From Methanospirillum lacunae (GTDB lineage Archaea > Halobacteriota > Methanomicrobia > Methanomicrobiales > Methanospirillaceae): 64,000 nucleotides of DNA. The notes beneath the pieces were generated by a model. It searched no databases, was not told the DNA's origin, and was given only the letters and a program-made list of their open reading frames with translations. The translations under genes and the position numbers were made by a program. Shown here piece after piece: positions 57,601 through 64,000 of the stretch; position 1 is the stretch's first letter; the number at the start of each line of letters is the position of its first letter. The DNA lies in the NCBI RefSeq assembly GCF_003173355.1, contig NZ_QGMY01000018.1, positions 1 through 64,000 of the forward strand. The letters are read 5' to 3'.

Positions 57601-57784
57601 GACATATCATGATAATGGAAAAGGACTTCCATCTAATTTCAATATTGAAGAACTGGAGAGTCTGGGGATGACACTTGTTCAAAACCTGGTGATGCAGAAC
57701 CGTGCCAAACTTAAAGTAGATGGATCATCCGGGGCTACGTTCAAAATTATCTTTCCACAAGGAAAAATAAGAACACGAAACTAG
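54638..57784 (+). CDS. Receiver-PAS-type HisKA_2 histidine kinase
   Basis: The 1048-residue protein has a receiver (1-125; Asp11/Asp12, acceptor Asp56 in LILLDISMPG), several PAS domains (~145-265, ~280-395, ~590-700, ~705-825) with a GAF-like stretch between (~410-565), and a HisKA_2 domain EIHHRVKNNLQII with His850/His851. Its ATPase follows, with IGLIINELVTNSMKYAF, HDNGKGLP and GMTLVQNLV. HisKA_2 kinases of this kind usually act in light, stress or ligand relays. It takes its place between the hybrid kinase and a receiver-PAS protein in one operon, so a multi-step phosphorelay can be proposed. Confidence 0.9.
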   Translation: MINHNTILAVDDEPDILGLIKYTLMDEGYNVEIAESGEDALILLEKNISIDLILLDISMPGLSGIDVLEIIKNNPKTSDIPVIMVTALDQMIYKKQAYSLGANDFLAKPYEIEELLLRVSNHIHLFELMKKEKEQNIQLNSSNAELKSLISAMPIMVSVKGPDQRYLMVNSTFCEKSGKLEDEIIGHTDQELFPIEISSQYNSSEDLIVSQQKTSMNTIYKLNNEDGKETWIFNSSASIRDDAGNILKIVNTGIEITDQIIFEKKLKASEIILNSIIQGLPIPMLVIDNEHNIINWNLSLERMSGFKYEEVIGTRLQWKPFYKQERPILVDILVDGKLEKIPLLYPGKYTISNLIPDSYEVTNFFPSLGANGKWLSFTASLIRDGQNNIIGGIETLIDVTDRVKLSEELIWREAILKSVNLISALFLKQTNWIDSIDSALKYIGESIGINQITLHQITDKGSNTFNLKLIGMWKSPDLENPLEIITKFDDLIECNTSCIWKNDDTEPIFSTDFRRYLEENGVHSLIILPINVQSKRWGFLSFVDYSMNRQFSEIEINSLIIATDIIGSAIYRSELEEVFRRPIEHSLTGVFVIQNDKFKFVNPRLSEMLGYSEQELLNLSSCYSIFHPEDRKKLHDIISTILNNENSDVTLEIRSISSTNIIIIFTLFIGKVHFEQERAVICTAIDVTDRRKAEKALTISENRFKEIFNNVNDAIYLIETKNNSFGQIIDVNEKATLMLKYSKEELIGKNFVDIDANPDKEAYTQIFTRLKVVGYDTFEKEHRCRDFTLIPIEISAHLFSLNGKPVILAVSRNITERKNAENIVREIEEQNKQQIIASLKEKEILLKEIHHRVKNNLQIISSILKLQEYSSTDPEINAILRESRTRIISMAMLHEKLYRTDNLAEIPLRDYLDQLANQVVKEFESDERHATVSVACLDDYVVDIDVGIPIGLIINELVTNSMKYAFSPTIQGHIEISVTPSQDGSYTLTYHDNGKGLPSNFNIEELESLGMTLVQNLVMQNRAKLKVDGSSGATFKIIFPQGKIRTRN

Positions 57785-57793
57785 AGAGAAAAA

Positions 57794-59185
57794 ATGACTG
57801 GATCAAGAATAATTATTGTTGAAGATGAATTGATCATTTCATTAGAGATAAAAGAGACTTTACGGCGTCTTGGATATGAAGTCGTGGCACGTGTTATATC
57901 AGGAGAGGATGCCATTGAAAAAGCAGGTGAATTAAAACCTGATCTTATATTAATGGATATCAGACTGGAAGGTGAAATGGACGGGATTACCGCTGCAAAG
58001 CGGATTATAGATCTGTATGATATCCCCATTATTTTTCTCACCGGTCAATCTGATGAAGCCACATTAAAAAGGGCTATTGAGATATCACCTTCAGGATATC
58101 TTGTTAAACCATTTAATGATCGTGAACTTTTCAGCAACATCGAGATGAGCATTCACAAGCATAAGGTCAGAAAAAAACTTGAGCCTGATTTTACTAATAA
58201 AACAGAAGTAATGGACAATTTTTTAAGAGAAAGTCCAACACCGATTCTATATCTTGATACATCTTTGGAAATTACTGCTGGAAACAAGGCAGTCGAGCAG
58301 TTACTTGGAATCCCATTCAGTCAAATTCAAAATAAATCAATCACTTCGGTTATTACGTCTCTTTCTGATAAAAAAGGAGCACCTTCGGATGTAGATCCTG
58401 AAAAGTTTCTTCTCCTCCCTGATCAAATTGGGATTAATCAAAAAGATGGCAAGAAAGTGCCAATACAGATGCAACTTGGATTTATCCTAAATCGGGAGGG
58501 GTTTTTACAGTCAATCATAACCTCGCTAAATAATACTACCAGTATTCGACCCCAATTATCAAGTGGACTCGTTCAGGCATATGAACAATTTATTCAAAAT
58601 CTTGACATCCCAGTTTACATTATTAACCGGGAAAAAGTCGTAGTCGCATATAATCAGGCCTTTTTCTCATTATGCCAGCAGATCGGAATAAGTCAGTACC
58701 AATTGCAGCGTCCGATTTTTGAAACTAAAAATATGATCCTGTTTGGTGAATCACAACAATATGATGAAGTTTTCAAATCAGGCATCATACAAAAAGAAGG
58801 CAGAAAGTATCGAAAAAATGGGAAAAACTACTTTATCAGAGTTAATCGGTTTCCAATTTTAGAAGGAAATACTGTAAGCCATATTTTAACAATTAATTTT
58901 GACATAACGTCTGAGATATATGCCAAGGAAGACGCCAAAAAGACAAGAACACTCTTTTTCGATATGATGAATACTATCGATGAACTCGTAAATCAGATTA
59001 AGACATTAAAACCGGCAATTACCGATCTCATTCACAATTATGAGAACACACCAGGTTTAAAAAATTCCATCGACAAGATGCAGATAGAAAACATAACTAC
59101 ATTATTACAAAACATCGATATGTCATGGATACAATATTCAGAAATTAAAGAAGATCTTCAGGTAAAGCATGCTTTCAAAAAATAA
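57794..59185 (+). CDS. Receiver-PAS response regulator
   Basis: The 463-residue protein has a receiver domain (1-125; Asp11, acceptor Asp55 in LILMDIRLEG, Thr83, Lys105) followed by two PAS domains (~140-255, with LESPTPILYLDTSLEITAGN-like start, and ~275-385) and a C-terminal helical tail (~390-460). No kinase, HTH or GGDEF output is visible. It lies nine bases after the HisKA_2 kinase, so it is its likely phosphate acceptor; output may be by protein interaction. The C-terminal coil LVNQIKTLKPAITDLIHNYE is unusual for a terminal output. Confidence 0.85.
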   Translation: MTGSRIIIVEDELIISLEIKETLRRLGYEVVARVISGEDAIEKAGELKPDLILMDIRLEGEMDGITAAKRIIDLYDIPIIFLTGQSDEATLKRAIEISPSGYLVKPFNDRELFSNIEMSIHKHKVRKKLEPDFTNKTEVMDNFLRESPTPILYLDTSLEITAGNKAVEQLLGIPFSQIQNKSITSVITSLSDKKGAPSDVDPEKFLLLPDQIGINQKDGKKVPIQMQLGFILNREGFLQSIITSLNNTTSIRPQLSSGLVQAYEQFIQNLDIPVYIINREKVVVAYNQAFFSLCQQIGISQYQLQRPIFETKNMILFGESQQYDEVFKSGIIQKEGRKYRKNGKNYFIRVNRFPILEGNTVSHILTINFDITSEIYAKEDAKKTRTLFFDMMNTIDELVNQIKTLKPAITDLIHNYENTPGLKNSIDKMQIENITTLLQNIDMSWIQYSEIKEDLQVKHAFKK

Positions 59186-59198
59186 TCAATATACTCAA

Positions 59199-59445
59199 CT
59201 ATTGATCCTTTCTAAACTGTAATCTTTTCATCTCATCATTTATTGTATCAGTTGTAGTTGAAATATCATCAAACACCATCATGATCTGATCAATAATTGC
59301 CAGGACCTTTTCACCAGCTGACGAGGATCTGAGAAACCATGGAAGTAGATTTAACCTGTTCTTCCATTCCTGATATATGAGAATAGATCACATGAAAAGC
59401 ATCAGACTCTTTTTATATTGAATCCTGATTTTTTGTATTACTCAT
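59199..59445 (-). pseudogene. Decayed coiled-coil gene
   Basis: On the minus strand MSNTKNQDSI is followed by TAA, then the same frame reads KESDAFHVIYSHISGMEEQVKSTSMVSQ, and after a one-base shift SSAGEKVLAIIDQIMMVFDDIS runs on to TTTDTINDEMKRLQFRKDQ and a TAG at 59201. So there is one nonsense change and one frameshift in about 82 codons. The amphipathic pattern suggests a coiled-coil such as the end of a chemoreceptor or a signalling adaptor. It lies beyond the end of the receiver-PAS gene in convergent orientation. Confidence 0.6.
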
Positions 59446-59460
59446 TTTATGATCAGAGAC

Positions 59461-59771
59461 GAGGGCGGCAGGGCGGGAAGATTTGAGTTTGGGCGGCGAC
59501 CTGCCACATCATTAAATCCACCTGATGACTAAACAGAGCCCCATATACACCGGGTTGCATTTCAGGGCGGCAGAGCGGAAAACACAGACACAGATAGACA
59601 ACCGACAGGGGAGTGGCAGATGAACTGTGCACCTGGATTTTGCCGCCCTAATTTTTTAAATCTATTAATTATTTTTATTTTATAGTTTAAAGGGTGAAAT
59701 ACCGGCGAAAGTTGGGCGGAGCCTTCCCGCCCTAACCCCTAATTTCGCTCCGACTTCCCGCTCTCCCGCCC
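59461..59771. other. GC-rich island with eight GGGCGG/CCGCCC motifs
   Basis: Within 311 bp GGGCGG occurs at 59463, 59472, 59491, 59565 and 59714, and CCGCCC at 59643, 59727 and 59766. The outer parts pair: GGGCGGCAGGGCGGGAAG (59463-59480) fits CTTCCCGCTCTCCCGCCC (59754-59771) with two mismatches, and GGGCGG-loop-CCGCCC (59714-59732) is a perfect local hairpin. CCGCCC at 59643 is followed by an AT-rich block with T6. No reading frame fits. In AT-rich archaea such islands often are structured RNA genes. The family is unknown; 7S RNA and RNase P RNA motifs are not seen. Confidence 0.5.
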
Positions 59772-59853
59772 AAAGGATCAGGATCAGAGAATGTGACTGA
59801 TATCAACACTGACAGTATTTCACAACAACCCAGGCAGGAGTGGACGGTTTATT

Positions 59854-60687
59854 TCACCGCCATTCTACATTCAGAGGTTTTCGTTCTGGGATTTTCCCGG
59901 GTTTGTATCTCGGATATCCGGCCATGAGAGCGTAGACAAGTTCTCTCTCTTCAGGAAGGTCAAGAAAACACCGGAGGGGATCATACTCAACTGCAGCCAT
60001 GGCAACAAGTCCGGCCCAGCATGTTCCGACTCCAAAGGCCTGGGCAGCAATATCGACATGAGTTAATGCGATAATTCCATCGATAAAGGCCATCGGCTTT
60101 CCTTTTGGAAAGTGGTATCCACTAGGAATATGTGCCATAATGAGATGGGGAGCATTACGGCAAATACCATCGATACCACGATCCCACTGTGCCAGGAACT
60201 TCGGGAATAATGCTTTAAGAGGATGATCAGAACTTTGAATACTTCTCATCCAGTCAATACTCAGTTCAGAGATTTTTCTGATCGTTTCTAGGTCACGTAT
60301 AATCAACCATTCAACGGGCTGACCATTTCCCCCGGTTGGAGCATACCTGGCAATCTCAAGGATATGCAACAAAATTTCCGGTGGAACCGATTCACTTCTA
60401 AACATGCGGATAGAGCGGCGGTTCATGAGATAGGAAGTTAATAATTCTGGGGTGAGTGATTTAATCTCCGGAGACGGGGGTAATCCGGCTTGGTGATCAC
60501 GGGTGAGTGCCTTTGTAGGGCAGAACACCTCACAATGACCACAATCGATGCACCGGATCAATTTTTCAGGTGGGATCTCTGGTACAGATGAGGGTGTGGG
60601 AAGGGAGATGAGTTCACCCGGACAGAGAGAGGAACAGACACCACACCTTGTGCAGAGGGTTTCATCAATATGAATTCCAGTTACCAT
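59854..60687 (-). CDS. Ferredoxin-nitroreductase fusion
   Basis: The 277-residue protein starts with two [4Fe-4S] motifs, CTRCGVCSSLCPG and CIDCGHCEVFCPT (~10-55), followed by a nitroreductase FMN domain. That domain has RRSIRMFRSESVPPEILLHILEIARYAPTGGNGQPVEWL, the FMN/dimer segment, and AAQAFGVGTCWAGLVAM near the end. Electrons from reduced ferredoxin could pass through its clusters to FMN and reduce an unknown acceptor. Such fusions are common in methanogens and clostridia. The start overlaps the end of the 69-residue gene before it, indicating coupling. Confidence 0.9.
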   Translation of the reverse strand: MVTGIHIDETLCTRCGVCSSLCPGELISLPTPSSVPEIPPEKLIRCIDCGHCEVFCPTKALTRDHQAGLPPSPEIKSLTPELLTSYLMNRRSIRMFRSESVPPEILLHILEIARYAPTGGNGQPVEWLIIRDLETIRKISELSIDWMRSIQSSDHPLKALFPKFLAQWDRGIDGICRNAPHLIMAHIPSGYHFPKGKPMAFIDGIIALTHVDIAAQAFGVGTCWAGLVAMAAVEYDPLRCFLDLPEERELVYALMAGYPRYKPGKIPERKPLNVEWR

Positions 60688-60890
60688 GCATCTCCCTTGA
60701 TTTCAGAAACCCTGAATTGAGCACTTTTTTCAAATCCGGTTTTGTGGATCGTGTGCTGGATAAGATATCTGGCGATATCAGGGGTAAGAGATGCCATAGG
60801 GATATGTACATCATCCCAGGCTCCGGGAGTTGTTACAATATCATTTGTAAGTGTATCGAAAAAGTAAATGTATTCAGATGTAATATCCAT
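60681..60890 (-). CDS. Small 69-residue partner gene of the nitroreductase
   Basis: The frame begins MDITSEYIYFFDTLTND, goes through TTPGAWDDVHIPMASLTPDIARYLIQHTIH and ends in SEIKGDAW, with its stop overlapping the nitroreductase start by a few bases. It has no membrane helix or Cys motif and resembles no family I know. The overlap and the length without interruption make it a likely gene, of unknown function. It probably shares the promoter with the repeat-bearing region upstream. Confidence 0.6.
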   Translation of the reverse strand: MDITSEYIYFFDTLTNDIVTTPGAWDDVHIPMASLTPDIARYLIQHTIHKTGFEKSAQFRVSEIKGDAW

Positions 60891-60904
60891 ACAGGTACTA
60901 TTGA

Positions 60905-60994
60905 CCTATAGTATATTAGAGGAATCAGAATCCCTATAGTAACACAATTTCCTGATAGTAAGTAATGTAAAATTTTCGTTTTAAAGTAATGTAA
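60905..60994. promoter_or_regulatory. Direct repeats upstream of the nitroreductase operon
   Basis: CCTATAGT occurs at 60905 and 60933 (28-bp pitch), with TACTAT-tgacct-ATAGTA as a perfect inverted repeat at 60897-60914. Further upstream AGTAATGTAA occurs at 60961 and 60985 (24-bp pitch). Minus-strand TATA-like CTAATATACTATA falls near 60910-60922. These are likely binding sites of an activator or repressor of the operon; the protein is unknown. Confidence 0.4.
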
Positions 60995-61009
60995 TATGAG
61001 GAAACGAGC

Positions 61010-61034
61010 CTTTTTATCTGAAAAAAATCAGATA
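61010..61034 (-). terminator. Hairpin terminator of the ABC-2 permease gene
   Basis: TATCTGA-aaaaaa-TCAGATA is a perfect 7-bp stem (61015-61034) overlapping the permease stop codon. On the minus strand its loop is a T-run. It can end the ABC operon transcript. Confidence 0.6.
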
Positions 61035-61777
61035 GAGATTTTTCTGAAGAGGTATGTTCCGATAACCGTCATGACACAGGCAAATCCACCGATGACAAGG
61101 AGACTCAATATTGGACTTACCTGACTTGTCCCGGTAAGACCGTATCTAATCCCTTCGACCCCATAGGTGAGCGGATCAAACATGGTAATAGGGCCGAGCC
61201 AGGATGGAAGTGAACTTATCGGAAACAGTGCCCCGGAAAGACCGAAGATCGGGAATATTACAAAGTTCATGATGAGTTGAAACCCGGTCATGTCCTCCAT
61301 TCTTGATGCTATTGCAATCCCAAACGCGGTAAAGGATATTCCGATAAGCACCATGAAACCAAGGGCTATGAGAAATCCTAGAATACTCTGAACTTTCAGT
61401 CCCAGAAAGAGTGAGATTACCATGATCATAATACCCTGAAGGACCGCGGTTGTTGCACCACCAAAGGTTTGACCAAGCATGATCTCAAGTCTCGTTACCG
61501 GAGCAACCAGTGTCTCTTTCAAAAAACCGAACTGTTTATCCCAGATGATCTGAATCCCTGAAAACACCGAGGTGAAGAGTACACTCATTGCGACCATTCC
61601 AGGAATAAGGAACTGGATGTAATTCTCACCTAATCCAGGGATATTAACTACTGAATTCAGACCAAATCCCAGGAACAGCAGGAAGAACAGGGGCATACTG
61701 ATGCTTCCAATTATCCGGCTCTTGGATCGAATATACCGGATCATGCTCCGGAGCCAGATCGTATAGATGATATCCAT
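61028..61777 (-). CDS. ABC-2 type transporter permease
   Basis: The 249-residue protein has six membrane helices and the ABC-2 signature in the middle: PGMVAMSVLFTSVFSGIQIIWDKQFGFLKETLVAPVTRLEIMLGQ. It pairs with the ATPase encoded immediately upstream (adjacent, no gap). Such pairs (DrrB type) export drugs, lipids or glycans. Together with the PadR gene they form a regulated exporter; PadR-ABC operons commonly confer resistance to a small toxic compound. Substrate is unknown. Confidence 0.88.
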   Translation of the reverse strand: MDIIYTIWLRSMIRYIRSKSRIIGSISMPLFFLLFLGFGLNSVVNIPGLGENYIQFLIPGMVAMSVLFTSVFSGIQIIWDKQFGFLKETLVAPVTRLEIMLGQTFGGATTAVLQGIMIMVISLFLGLKVQSILGFLIALGFMVLIGISFTAFGIAIASRMEDMTGFQLIMNFVIFPIFGLSGALFPISSLPSWLGPITMFDPLTYGVEGIRYGLTGTSQVSPILSLLVIGGFACVMTVIGTYLFRKISI

Positions 61778-62764
61778 TTAATGCCTCACCATCCGGTGAT
61801 GCACCCGCATCGTCTCTTTCTTGTCGGTTTCTTCATCCCTTATTTTCTTCCCGGTGTACGAGAGAAAAACATCTTCGAGAGTTGGTTTATGAATGGATAC
61901 AGAAGTAACCGGGATCTGATACTGGTTTAAAGCAGTAATGACTTCACTGATATGCTGCTCTGCGTTCTGCAGGCTAATCCTGACTTCGTCGTTGTAAATC
62001 TCAAGGTTGGTTATCCAGGGTTCAGTAAGAATTTTCGAGGCCTTTTCGAACTCAGGTGTTGATATCGTTATAATATCTCCACCTATCCCATTTTTCAGAT
62101 TCTCTGGGGTATCAAGTGCTATGATCGTCCCATGGTCGATGATGGCTATCCGGTCACAGAGCCGGTCAGCCTCTTCCATGTAATGAGTTGTAAGAATGAT
62201 GGAAATATTCTTTTCTTTGCTTAACGTCGCGATATACTGCCAAAGATGGTTTCTTGTTTGGGGATCAAGACCTAGTGTTGGTTCATCGAGGAACAGGACA
62301 GAGGGATGATGAAGAAGACCACGGGCTATCTCAAGTCTTCGCCTCATACCCCCGGAAAAAGTCTTTACAATATCATTTTTTCGTTCATGTAACTCAACCA
62401 GCCGAAGCAGTTCGTCTATCCGTTGTTTACGGATTTCAGTTGGAATCCGGTAGAGTCGCCCATGGAAGTCCATGTTCTCTCCGGCGGTAAGTTCTTCATC
62501 AAGGCTTTGATCCTGAAACACAATACCTATCGCTTTTCTAACACCATCTTCATCTTTTTCGACATTTTTTCCCTGAATTGTCGCTAATCCTGATGTTGGT
62601 TTCTGCATGGTTGCAAGCATAGAGAGGGTTGTAGTTTTTCCGGCCCCATTCGGGCCAAGAAGACCGAATATTTCTCCCTGTTCTATCTCAAAGGATATGT
62701 GGTTTACCGCAACAAGATCGTTGAATTTTTTTGTAAGGTCTTTTACCAAAATCGCGGTTGTCAT
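61778..62764 (-). CDS. DrrA-type ABC transporter ATPase
   Basis: The 328-residue ATPase has Walker A GPNGAGKTT (37-45), Q-loop FQDQSLDEELTAGENM, signature FSGGMRRRLEIARGL, Walker B VLFLDEPTLGLD and the switch His in TTHYMEEADRL. The C-terminal domain (~220-310) with TLEDVFLSYTGKKIRDEE is the DrrA/NodI-type extension. It energises the adjacent ABC-2 permease. A gap of 136 bp separates it from the PadR gene, which lies upstream on the same strand. Confidence 0.92.
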   Translation of the reverse strand: MTTAILVKDLTKKFNDLVAVNHISFEIEQGEIFGLLGPNGAGKTTTLSMLATMQKPTSGLATIQGKNVEKDEDGVRKAIGIVFQDQSLDEELTAGENMDFHGRLYRIPTEIRKQRIDELLRLVELHERKNDIVKTFSGGMRRRLEIARGLLHHPSVLFLDEPTLGLDPQTRNHLWQYIATLSKEKNISIILTTHYMEEADRLCDRIAIIDHGTIIALDTPENLKNGIGGDIITISTPEFEKASKILTEPWITNLEIYNDEVRISLQNAEQHISEVITALNQYQIPVTSVSIHKPTLEDVFLSYTGKKIRDEETDKKETMRVHHRMVRH

Positions 62765-62900
62765 TATTTATTTCCCATGTATCGAGATGGTTGTTGCTTC
62801 TGAATCAATTTTTAAGCCTTAGTCAGACTGCCAGAAGTACTCTCTGATACATGATGTAAAAGAGAGCGAGCTGAGAGTAAGATCACCTCTACCCCTGGTA

Positions 62901-63380
62901 TCAAGATTCTTTTCCCGTAGAATTAACTGCCTCATTGATCCTGTTAATTTTTTGACTGATATTTTTTAGCAGCCCTGAGTGAGGTGCCAGTTTATCATCT
63001 GAAAGATCTTCAAGATATGACAGATTATTGTCTATTTCACTCAGAATTCCTTCAATAGAATCGGGGTGGCTCATGCCTCCGGTTTTAAACATACTAATTT
63101 CCTCAAGTCCTGCATCGGTAAGTTCGTACTTGCGATCTTCTCTTTTGATAAGCAAATTTTCTTCAACTGCTTTACTGAGTAACGGGTAGATAGATCCAGG
63201 AGATGGTTTCCAGTGCCCATGACTCATCACATCAATAGCATCCATGATCTCAGCTCCGTTCTTTGGGTCTTCACTCAGAATGTGGAGCACCAGAATTTTG
63301 AGGCCTCCATATCCCCTCAAATGCCCAATCCCGTGAAACCTTCTCATGAATGATCTCATTAATTCACGATTATCTCTCAT
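62901..63380 (-). CDS. PadR-family regulator of the ABC operon
   Basis: From ATG 63380 the protein has 159 residues; a GTG at 63389 adds three. Both lack a ribosome binding site. The winged helix GGLKILVLHILSEDPKNGAEIMDAIDVMS continues into the recognition part PSPGSIYPLLSKAVEENLLIKREDRKYELTDAGLEEI, and a C-terminal dimer helix region (~105-155) follows. It is the first gene of the PadR-ATPase-permease operon. The operator-like repeats at 63396-63434 overlap its promoter, so it probably represses its own operon until a ligand binds. Confidence 0.9.
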   Translation of the reverse strand: MRDNRELMRSFMRRFHGIGHLRGYGGLKILVLHILSEDPKNGAEIMDAIDVMSHGHWKPSPGSIYPLLSKAVEENLLIKREDRKYELTDAGLEEISMFKTGGMSHPDSIEGILSEIDNNLSYLEDLSDDKLAPHSGLLKNISQKINRINEAVNSTGKES

Positions 63381-63395
63381 GTTGATCACACGACA

Positions 63396-63434
63396 ATTCG
63401 ATATCGAATACTCGATATCGACAATACGATATTT
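63396..63434. promoter_or_regulatory. Triple operator-like repeat on a 14-bp pitch
   Basis: ATTCGATATCGAAT (63396-63409) is a perfect 14-bp palindrome, TCGATATCGA (63412-63421) a perfect 10-bp one, and CGATATTT (63427-63434) a half-degenerate third. Their centres lie at 63402/3, 63416/7 and 63430/1, exactly 14 bp apart. They are followed by TTTAATATAAAA (63440-63451), the likely minus-strand TATA region of the padR gene. The set is where a PadR dimer would block transcription start. Confidence 0.7.
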
Positions 63435-63568
63435 GGTGCTTTAATATAAAAAGTTATTCTTCTTTCAGTTTAACGAAGATTAACGTGATTTAAACGAATA
63501 AAATTTTGGAACAGATTTCCAGAGGAGAATGTTACGATTATATCATGGACAACATACCATGATCTCAT

Positions 63569-64000
63569 ATGAGTGTACCGGTTGACCGGTATTCACTGAT
63601 TCTTGAATATCTTCAAAAACGCTACCCGGTAGCAGTCTCAACCTCACAAATAGCCAGAGACTTGATGATGAACCGGGGCTCTGTCGCCAAATACCTGGAA
63701 GTACTTCTCACCCAGGGTCACGTGGTAATGAAACCATTTGGGAAAGCCAAGCAATATTCCTCATCACAAAAAATTCCGTTTGATGACCTTTTTGACTATC
63801 TTTCAGAGGCAATTGTAATCCTTGACATGGATCTCAAGATCCTGATGGTCAACAAAAGTTTCATCACAACATTCGATATCCGGACCGGAAAGAATGTTAT
63901 AGGAACCCCGCTAACCAGGCTTAATCTTGCCCTCCTGAATGATACTACGGTTCAGGGAAATATTTCCCGCATCCTTGAGTCAAAGACGTACATTAATGAG
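63569..64000 (+). CDS. HTH-PAS regulator or sensor, N-terminal part
   Basis: The ATG at 63569 opens a frame running past the right edge (144 codons seen). The first ~65 residues form a winged helix (SLILEYLQKRYPVAVSTSQIARDLMMNRGSVAKYLEVLLTQGHVVMKP, paraphrased here by its ends), and from about residue 75 a PAS domain begins (YLSEAIVILDMDLKILMVNKSF). This HTH-first, PAS-following layout is characteristic of Methanomicrobiales signal proteins, often ending in a kinase. The gene is divergent from padR, sharing the intergenic region with the triple operator. No ribosome binding site is visible. Confidence 0.75.
   Translation, partial: MSVPVDRYSLILEYLQKRYPVAVSTSQIARDLMMNRGSVAKYLEVLLTQGHVVMKPFGKAKQYSSSQKIPFDDLFDYLSEAIVILDMDLKILMVNKSFITTFDIRTGKNVIGTPLTRLNLALLNDTTVQGNISRILESKTYINE

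Noticed and set aside
59461-59771. SRP 7S RNA or RNase P RNA in the GC-rich island
   Set aside because: The SRP GGAAG-type tetraloop domain and the RNase P GAGGAAAGUCC-type helix are not found on either strand.

Overview
This 64 kb window is archaeal and reads as a motile, sheathed or S-layered methanogen of the Methanomicrobiales, most like Methanospirillum; the genus is an inference. Supporting signs are a PGF-CTERM surface protein, an AglB/STT3 oligosaccharyltransferase, a CheC phosphatase with two methyl-accepting chemotaxis proteins, giant PAS-rich histidine kinases, TATA-type promoters with weak or absent ribosome binding sites, and oligo-T terminators. The DNA is AT-rich apart from the first gene and one GC-rich intergenic island. 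I see no rRNA, tRNA, CRISPR array or intact mobile element.

1-7 kb: the end of a highly biased surface-protein gene, an AI-2E-type permease, a double winged-helix regulator, an HtpX protease and a divergent PMCA-type calcium ATPase. 7-11.3 kb: a long intergenic stretch carrying two diverged copies of a ~100 bp element, then an iron-uptake operon (feoA-feoA-feoB-membrane protein-FeoC-like) ending in a broken DtxR-family repressor. 11.4-15.5 kb: a methyltransferase, a bacterial-type RsgA GTPase, a thioredoxin-CcdA fusion and a divergent HxlR regulator with two perfect palindromes between them.

15.5-24.2 kb: a sugar-catabolism block (phosphoglycerate kinase, bacterial-type 6-phosphofructokinase, alpha-glucan phosphorylase) flanked by decayed IS66-family transposase pieces. 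24-31.9 kb: chemotaxis-related genes (MCP, CheC) interleaved with two convergent paralogous secreted proteins, a Cys-rich membrane protein and a DUF4013 protein. 32-38 kb: a tightly packed operon of PadR regulator, DUF1700-like protein, DUF4097/toast-rack-like protein, small membrane protein, CARDB-type surface protein, MacB-like ABC permease and ATPase, followed by an IPT/TIG secreted protein. It looks like an archaeal counterpart of bacterial envelope-stress modules.

38-48.5 kb: DJ-1/PfpI, TspO, a membrane redox operon (NapH-like ferredoxin, a 35-residue membrane peptide and a DsbD_2/TauE-like protein), a second MCP, a repeat-rich secreted protein and AglB. 48.5-59.2 kb: a two-component cluster, with one REC-PAS-GAF-kinase facing three co-directional genes (Cache-HAMP-kinase-REC, REC-PAS-HisKA_2 kinase, REC-PAS). 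59.2-64 kb: a decayed coiled-coil gene, a GC-rich island with eight GGGCGG/CCGCCC motifs, a ferredoxin-nitroreductase with a 69-residue partner, a PadR-ABC exporter operon with three operator-like repeats on a 14-bp pitch, and the start of an HTH-PAS regulator.

All functional names come from motif recognition in the translated sequence; no database search was run.
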